From positions 186,001 through 250,000 of the forward strand of contig NZ_JANHJR010000002.1 of NCBI RefSeq assembly GCF_024495425.1: 64,000 nt of DNA, in the 5' to 3' direction. Position 1 is the first letter of the stretch. The number at the start of each line of letters is the position of its first letter. The stretch comes from Haloarchaeobius litoreus. GTDB lineage: Archaea; Halobacteriota; Halobacteria; Halobacteriales; Natrialbaceae. Under the pieces are notes generated by a model. The model saw only the letters and a program-made list of their open reading frames with translations, had not been told where the DNA came from and ran no database searches. The position numbers and the translations under genes are program-made. Positions 60,455 through 64,000 of this stretch are shown here, piece by piece.

Positions 60455-60508
60455 GGCTCCGGCTTGGGGGCGACGCGTCTAAACCCATCGGGTCCGAAGG
60501 CCTGCCCG

Positions 60509-61414
60509 ATGGAGGTCACGCTCTGTCCCGCCGTCCTCGACCAGTACGACCGGCTCTCGCTGTACAACTCGCCGTACCCGGCCCACGACGCCGGCCACGC
60601 AGTCGACTGCTACCCCGGCGACGACGCGGCACCGAGCCCCGTCGCCGGCACGGTTCGAGACACGGTGACCGTCAGAGCGCCCCCCCGCGACTACGCCGAC
60701 GAGGATGACCACCTGCTGCTCGTGGACGTGGACGTCGCGGCGACACCGGGCCTGTCGGTCGCCGGAGACGATACCGAGTCCACCGTCCCCCCGCTCGTCG
60801 CCCGGATCATGCACGTCGACTCGCCGCTCGAACCCGGAACCAGGGTCGCGGTCGGCGACGACCTCGGCGACCTCGTCTTCCCCGGCTTCTTCGGCCCGTG
60901 GGTCGACCCGCACCTGCACGTCGGCTTCCGTCGCCCGGACCAGCACCTCCGGCGCGCATCGGGCTCGCTCCCGCTCGTCGCCGACCTACCGGTCGAGGCG
61001 GTCCCCTGGGACGGCACCGGCGAGGTCATCGCGACGGGCGACACGTGGGCGATGCTCGACGCGCCAGCACATCCCGCACCCGGTCGGTTCGTCGGCATCG
61101 AGGCGACCGACGCCGCCGGCGCTCCCGCGGCGCTCGACGGCGGCTTCAGGCACTACGACTGCGGCGGCCTGTTCGACGAGCGCGGCTCCCGATGCGACGG
61201 CGACGGCCCGGTCACCTTCCTCGGCGAACGGGTCGGCGTCGCCGACGGACGCACCGTCCGCTGGGACGACGTGACCGTCCGGGCGAACGGTGAACCGGTC
61301 CACGGGCTCTCGCTGTTCCTCGCCCGTGATTCTGGCTTCGGCGCGAAGCTCGTCTGCCCGGACCGCGAGTTCGCCGTCGGCGAGGCGGTCGCGGTCACCG
61401 TCGACCCCGCATAA
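60509..61414 (+). CDS. M23-like (LytM-fold) domain protein
   Basis: This 301-residue protein contains AHDAGHAVDCYP (residues 25-36) and DPHLHVGFRRPDQH (about residues 132-145), the two sequence blocks at which M23 zinc peptidases carry their metal ligands (HxxxD and HLHxE-type). PVAGTVRDTVTV and VGDDLGDLVFPGFFG match the beta-hairpins of the fold. Archaea with no murein have such proteins and their substrate is unknown; an exported form is not indicated, as no signal peptide is seen. TCTAAACCC at about 60479 is a TATA box 28 bases upstream of the ATG. Confidence 0.6.
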   Translation: MEVTLCPAVLDQYDRLSLYNSPYPAHDAGHAVDCYPGDDAAPSPVAGTVRDTVTVRAPPRDYADEDDHLLLVDVDVAATPGLSVAGDDTESTVPPLVARIMHVDSPLEPGTRVAVGDDLGDLVFPGFFGPWVDPHLHVGFRRPDQHLRRASGSLPLVADLPVEAVPWDGTGEVIATGDTWAMLDAPAHPAPGRFVGIEATDAAGAPAALDGGFRHYDCGGLFDERGSRCDGDGPVTFLGERVGVADGRTVRWDDVTVRANGEPVHGLSLFLARDSGFGAKLVCPDREFAVGEAVAVTVDPA

Positions 61415-61468
61415 TCTGGGGTCCTGTCGCTCCGGGGGTTTATGAACGATACCGCGGCCAACGACGGC

Positions 61469-61551
61469 GTGCGCTGATACCACGTCGACCGTCGGTTTCG
61501 CGGGTGTGCGACGCCCCGTCGGTCGAGCAGCGCCGCGTCGCCTGTTCGCCA
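61469..61551 (+). ncRNA. Candidate structured RNA, copy S2
   Basis: A TTTATGA box at 61439-61445 predicts a start near 61469, where GTGCGCTGA stands (compare ATGCGCTGA at 36481). The core is GGGTGT (61502-61507), stem GCGACGC (61508-61514) with GCGTCGC (61535-61541) around a 20-base loop, then CTGTTCGCCA (61542-61551). It lies between convergent genes for the M23-like protein and the isochorismatase-family enzyme. Confidence 0.6.
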
Positions 61552-61600
61552 CACTATCCGGCCACGCCAGCGACCGCGTCGGTAATGCCTGCGGCGGTCG

Positions 61601-62182
61601 CTACTTCCCGCCGACGAAAGACACGTCCTCCGACTGAGCCACCTCGCCGAAGAGCCAGTCCGCGTGGTCGAGGGCGTACTCCCGGTGGTCGTCCTCGATG
61701 GCGCCGATGCAGTCCTCCACGAGCACCGGCCTGTAGTCCCGCAGCCCGGCGCTCCCGGCCGTGTGGAGGACGCAGACGTTCGCGAGCGTCCCGCAGATGA
61801 CGAGGTCGTCGATGCCCCGCGCCGTCAGCCAGCCGTCCAGCTCGGTCTGGTGGAACGCGTCGTAGGTGTGCTTCTCGACGATGTGGTCGCCCTCGCGCAC
61901 CTCCAGCTCCGCGACCAGCTGTGCCTCCCACGAGCCCTCGACGACGTGCTCGCCCCACTGCTCGAACTCGTCGTAGTAGTGCGCGTCGTCGAACTGTCCC
62001 GGCGGGTGCACGTCGCGCGTGAAGACGACGCGGACGCCGGCGTCGTGTGCCCGGTCGACCAGCGACGCGACCGGGTCGACGACCGCCTCGCTCCCGGGCG
62101 CGTAGAGGCTTCCGTCCGGCTTGCAGAACCCGTTCTGCATGTCCACGACGACCAGTGCGGTGTCGGTCGAGTCGAACTCCAT
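61601..62182 (-). CDS. Isochorismatase-family cysteine hydrolase (nicotinamidase-like)
   Basis: This 193-residue cytoplasmic enzyme has the family triad Asp14 (VVDMQNGF), Lys104 (EKHTYDAF) and Cys137 (GTLANVCVLHTA). The metal-site text DVHPPG resembles the nicotinamidases, which deamidate nicotinamide for NAD recycling; related members hydrolyse other amides. The length is typical. The start at 62182 is the first ATG preceded by non-coding sequence. No NAD genes are adjacent, so the substrate is inferred only from the metal-site motif. Confidence 0.85.
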   Translation of the reverse strand: MEFDSTDTALVVVDMQNGFCKPDGSLYAPGSEAVVDPVASLVDRAHDAGVRVVFTRDVHPPGQFDDAHYYDEFEQWGEHVVEGSWEAQLVAELEVREGDHIVEKHTYDAFHQTELDGWLTARGIDDLVICGTLANVCVLHTAGSAGLRDYRPVLVEDCIGAIEDDHREYALDHADWLFGEVAQSEDVSFVGGK

Positions 62183-62266
62183 AGCCGGGTCTTCGGGCGG
62201 TAGCACAAAGTCCGTTGTGCTGGCAGCACCGGGCCGTTTATTCCCGCGTGGGACCTCGCCTGAGGT

Positions 62267-63808
62267 ATGCGAGCAACGGCGAGCGTCCTCGTCGCCCTGC
62301 TCGTGGTCCTCGCGGGCTGTAGCGCACTCACCGGTTCGAGTGCGCCCGACGCGGAGACCACGGCACCGACGGAGACGATGCAGACGACGGGAGAACCGAC
62401 CACGACGACCAGCGACGGCGGCGACGGCTCCTCCGCCCCCGCGGACCCCGAGGAGGACGTCATCGGCTGGGAGGACGGCTACTGGTACAACGAGAGCATC
62501 TCCGTCGACCGGAGCGACGGTCTCAACGACTCCGAGCTCGACAGGGTCGTCTCCCGTTCGATGGCGCGTGTCGAGGAGGTCCGCGGCCTGGAGTTCGAGA
62601 GCCGCGTCCCCGTCGAGATAATCTCCCGCGAGGAGTACCGCGAGCAGGTCCAGTCGGGCAACACGACGCCCGAGAACCGCCTCCACCAGAACGTGAAGTG
62701 GGAGGCGATGCTGATGGTCGACGAGTCGACCGACGCCATCGCGGTGCAGAACCGGAACTTCGCGGGCGGGGTCGGCGGCTACTACTCGCCGAGCCAGGAG
62801 CAGATCGTCATCATCTCCGACTCCGAGACGCCGGAGATGAACGAGGTCACGCTCTCACAGGAGCTGTTCCACGGGCTGCAGGACCAGCGCTTCGACATCG
62901 GCTCGTTCAACCAGTCCACACAGGAGCTTCACAACGCCCGGGACGGCATCATCGAGGGTGACGGCAACCTCGTCGACCAGCTGTACCAGGAGCGCTGTGA
63001 GTCCGACTGGGACTGCCTGATGCCCCAGGGGCAGCAAGGTGGCGGCGGTTCCAGCGACATCCACATCGGGCTGTACCAGGTCTCCTTCCAGCCGTACAGC
63101 GACGGCGTGCTGTTCGTCCAGCAGCTCTACGAGCAGGGCGGCTGGGACGCCGTGAACGCCGTGTACGAGAACCCGCCGGCGAGCACGGAGCAGACCATCC
63201 ACCCCGAGCGGTACCCGGACGAGGAACCGAACTATCCGACCATCGAGGACCGGAGCTCGGGCGAGTGGGAGGTGCTCGACCTCGAAGGGGGCATCGACTA
63301 CGCATCCTTCGGCGAGGCCGGACTGTACGTGATGTTCTGGTACCCGTCCTACGAGACGACCCAGGCGACCGGCCAGCTGACCGACGTCGTCATCCCCTAC
63401 CGGGACCATCTGAACTACGACGGCCAGCAGCTCAACCAGACGGACCCGTTCAACTACGACCACCCCATCACGGACGGGTGGGCCGGTGACCGGCTCCTGC
63501 CGTACGTCACCGACGACTCGATGAGCACGAACGAGACGGGCTACGTCTGGCAGACCGAGTGGGACAGCGAGAGCGACGCCAGCGAGTTCGCCGACGCCTA
63601 CCGCGACCTGCTCGACCACCACGGCGCGCAGGCGGTGAGCGACCGGCCGAACACGTTCGCCATCGACGACAGCGCCGAGTACGGTGACGCCTACTACGTC
63701 GTTCAGCAGGGGACTACCGTCACCATCGTCAACGCGCCGACGGTCGACGACCTGAGCGGCGTCCGCAGCGGCGCGGGCACGACGAACGCCAGCGTCGTCG
63801 CGGCCTGA
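62267..63808 (+). CDS. Hvo_1808-type surface lipoprotein with degenerate HExxH
   Basis: This 513-residue exported lipoprotein has the signal with VVLAGC (Cys18), a Thr-rich linker (ETTAPTETMQTTGEPTTTT) and a large acidic domain beginning VIGWEDGYWYNES. At residues 198-202 the sequence QELFH stands where zinc peptidases have HExxH, followed by GLQDQRF; the first His is replaced by Gln, so metal binding is doubtful. The C-terminal half has repeated Trp/Tyr/Gly motifs (GLYVMFWYPSYETT). I recall the family as Hvo_1808-like. A TTTATTCCC box at about 62237 gives a leaderless ATG. A paralogue follows at 63851. Confidence 0.8.
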   Translation: MRATASVLVALLVVLAGCSALTGSSAPDAETTAPTETMQTTGEPTTTTSDGGDGSSAPADPEEDVIGWEDGYWYNESISVDRSDGLNDSELDRVVSRSMARVEEVRGLEFESRVPVEIISREEYREQVQSGNTTPENRLHQNVKWEAMLMVDESTDAIAVQNRNFAGGVGGYYSPSQEQIVIISDSETPEMNEVTLSQELFHGLQDQRFDIGSFNQSTQELHNARDGIIEGDGNLVDQLYQERCESDWDCLMPQGQQGGGGSSDIHIGLYQVSFQPYSDGVLFVQQLYEQGGWDAVNAVYENPPASTEQTIHPERYPDEEPNYPTIEDRSSGEWEVLDLEGGIDYASFGEAGLYVMFWYPSYETTQATGQLTDVVIPYRDHLNYDGQQLNQTDPFNYDHPITDGWAGDRLLPYVTDDSMSTNETGYVWQTEWDSESDASEFADAYRDLLDHHGAQAVSDRPNTFAIDDSAEYGDAYYVVQQGTTVTIVNAPTVDDLSGVRSGAGTTNASVVAA

Positions 63809-63850
63809 GGCAGGCCAAACTCCTTTGTCGCCCGGGCCGAACCCACCGCC

Positions 63851-64000
63851 ATGAGACGCATCCTCCCGGTCGCCTGTCTCGTCGCCCTGATCCTGCTGTC
63901 GGGCTGTCTCGGGCTCGGGTTCGGCGAGACACGCCTCGCCGAACCCGAGTCGAACCGCCCCGACCCGGACACCGACGTGCGGGGCTGGGAGGACGGCTAC
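63851..64000 (+). CDS. Second Hvo_1808-type lipoprotein, N-terminal part (runs off the window)
   Basis: The first 50 codons are in the window. MRRILPVACLVALILLSGC is a lipoprotein signal with Cys19, followed by an acidic linker and DVRGWEDGY, the same motif as VIGWEDGYW in the gene before it. It starts 42 bases after that gene's stop. A CTCCTTTGTC stretch near 63820 may be a TATA-like box, so it can be read separately. The remainder lies beyond base 64000. Confidence 0.75.
   Translation, partial: MRRILPVACLVALILLSGCLGLGFGETRLAEPESNRPDPDTDVRGWEDGY

Noticed and set aside
1-64000. CRISPR array, IS element or rRNA genes
   Set aside because: No evenly spaced direct repeats, transposase or rRNA sequence was found.

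Overview
The window comes from the chromosome of a halophilic archaeon (class Halobacteria). The evidence is the high GC content, strongly acidic proteins with GC-rich third codon positions, archaeal-type translation genes (S12, S7, aEF2, aEF1A, S10), Tat-type lipoprotein signals, PGF-CTERM tails, a SepF division protein, and many genes with a TATA-like box 26-30 bases before an ATG or GTG (leaderless transcripts). The genus cannot be named from what is seen here.

Layout. 1-1742: leftward methyltransferase fragment, protein-L-isoaspartate methyltransferase and a zinc-finger protein. 2265-3310: rps12-rps7. 3408-8699: PQQ-type sugar dehydrogenase, a biotin ECF transporter (bioY, ATPase, T component), a J-domain/2Fe-2S ferredoxin and a HExxH protein; this block separates rps7 from aEF2 (8913-11102). 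11636-15653: a lipoprotein, an ACT-protein/homoserine dehydrogenase operon preceded by a leaderless mini-ORF, then aEF1A-rps10. 15749-19519: rhomboid protein, tRNA-Ala(CGC), a SipW/TasA-like secreted protein flanked by copies of a promoter-like repeat, and small membrane proteins. 19601-25555: RNase R-like nuclease, zinc-ribbon protein, PUA protein, DUF1028 protein, cysteine-rich subtilase, SepF and a NifU-like protein. 25636-32857: two tandem LVIVD/PGF-CTERM surface proteins, ROK sugar kinase, multi-domain histidine kinase and a LURP-one protein. 32972-41767: uvrA, acetyltransferase, sulfatase-family enzyme, BNR-repeat protein, HTH regulator and an MhqD/MhqO-like pair. 42712-49587: copper ATPase, TauE/SafE protein and small membrane protein running leftward, and a ba3-type cytochrome oxidase operon running rightward; together these look like one oxidase and copper-maturation locus. 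50433-51185: an AT-richer orphan gene. 51868-58065: dipeptide/oligopeptide ABC transporter with a fused double ATPase. 58418-64000: dihydroorotase, lipoate-ligase-like protein, M23-like protein, isochorismatase-family hydrolase and the start of a tandem Hvo_1808-type lipoprotein pair.

The most interesting observation is a recurring intergenic element at about 25079-25161, 36481-36559 and 61469-61551. It has GGGTGT and CTGTTCGCCA flanks around a 7-bp stem that keeps pairing while its sequence changes at three columns, and each copy has a TATA-like box at a matching distance upstream. This looks like an undescribed family of structured small RNAs. A second family, of three copies at 16562-16607, 18376-18421 and 18464-18510, joins a TATA box to a start codon exactly 27 bases downstream, followed by a hairpin. 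Other intergenic features are a two-copy mosaic repeat (7672-7815 and 11208-11567), a 9-7-9 palindrome at 1863-1887 and a 12-bp inverted repeat over the uvrA promoter.
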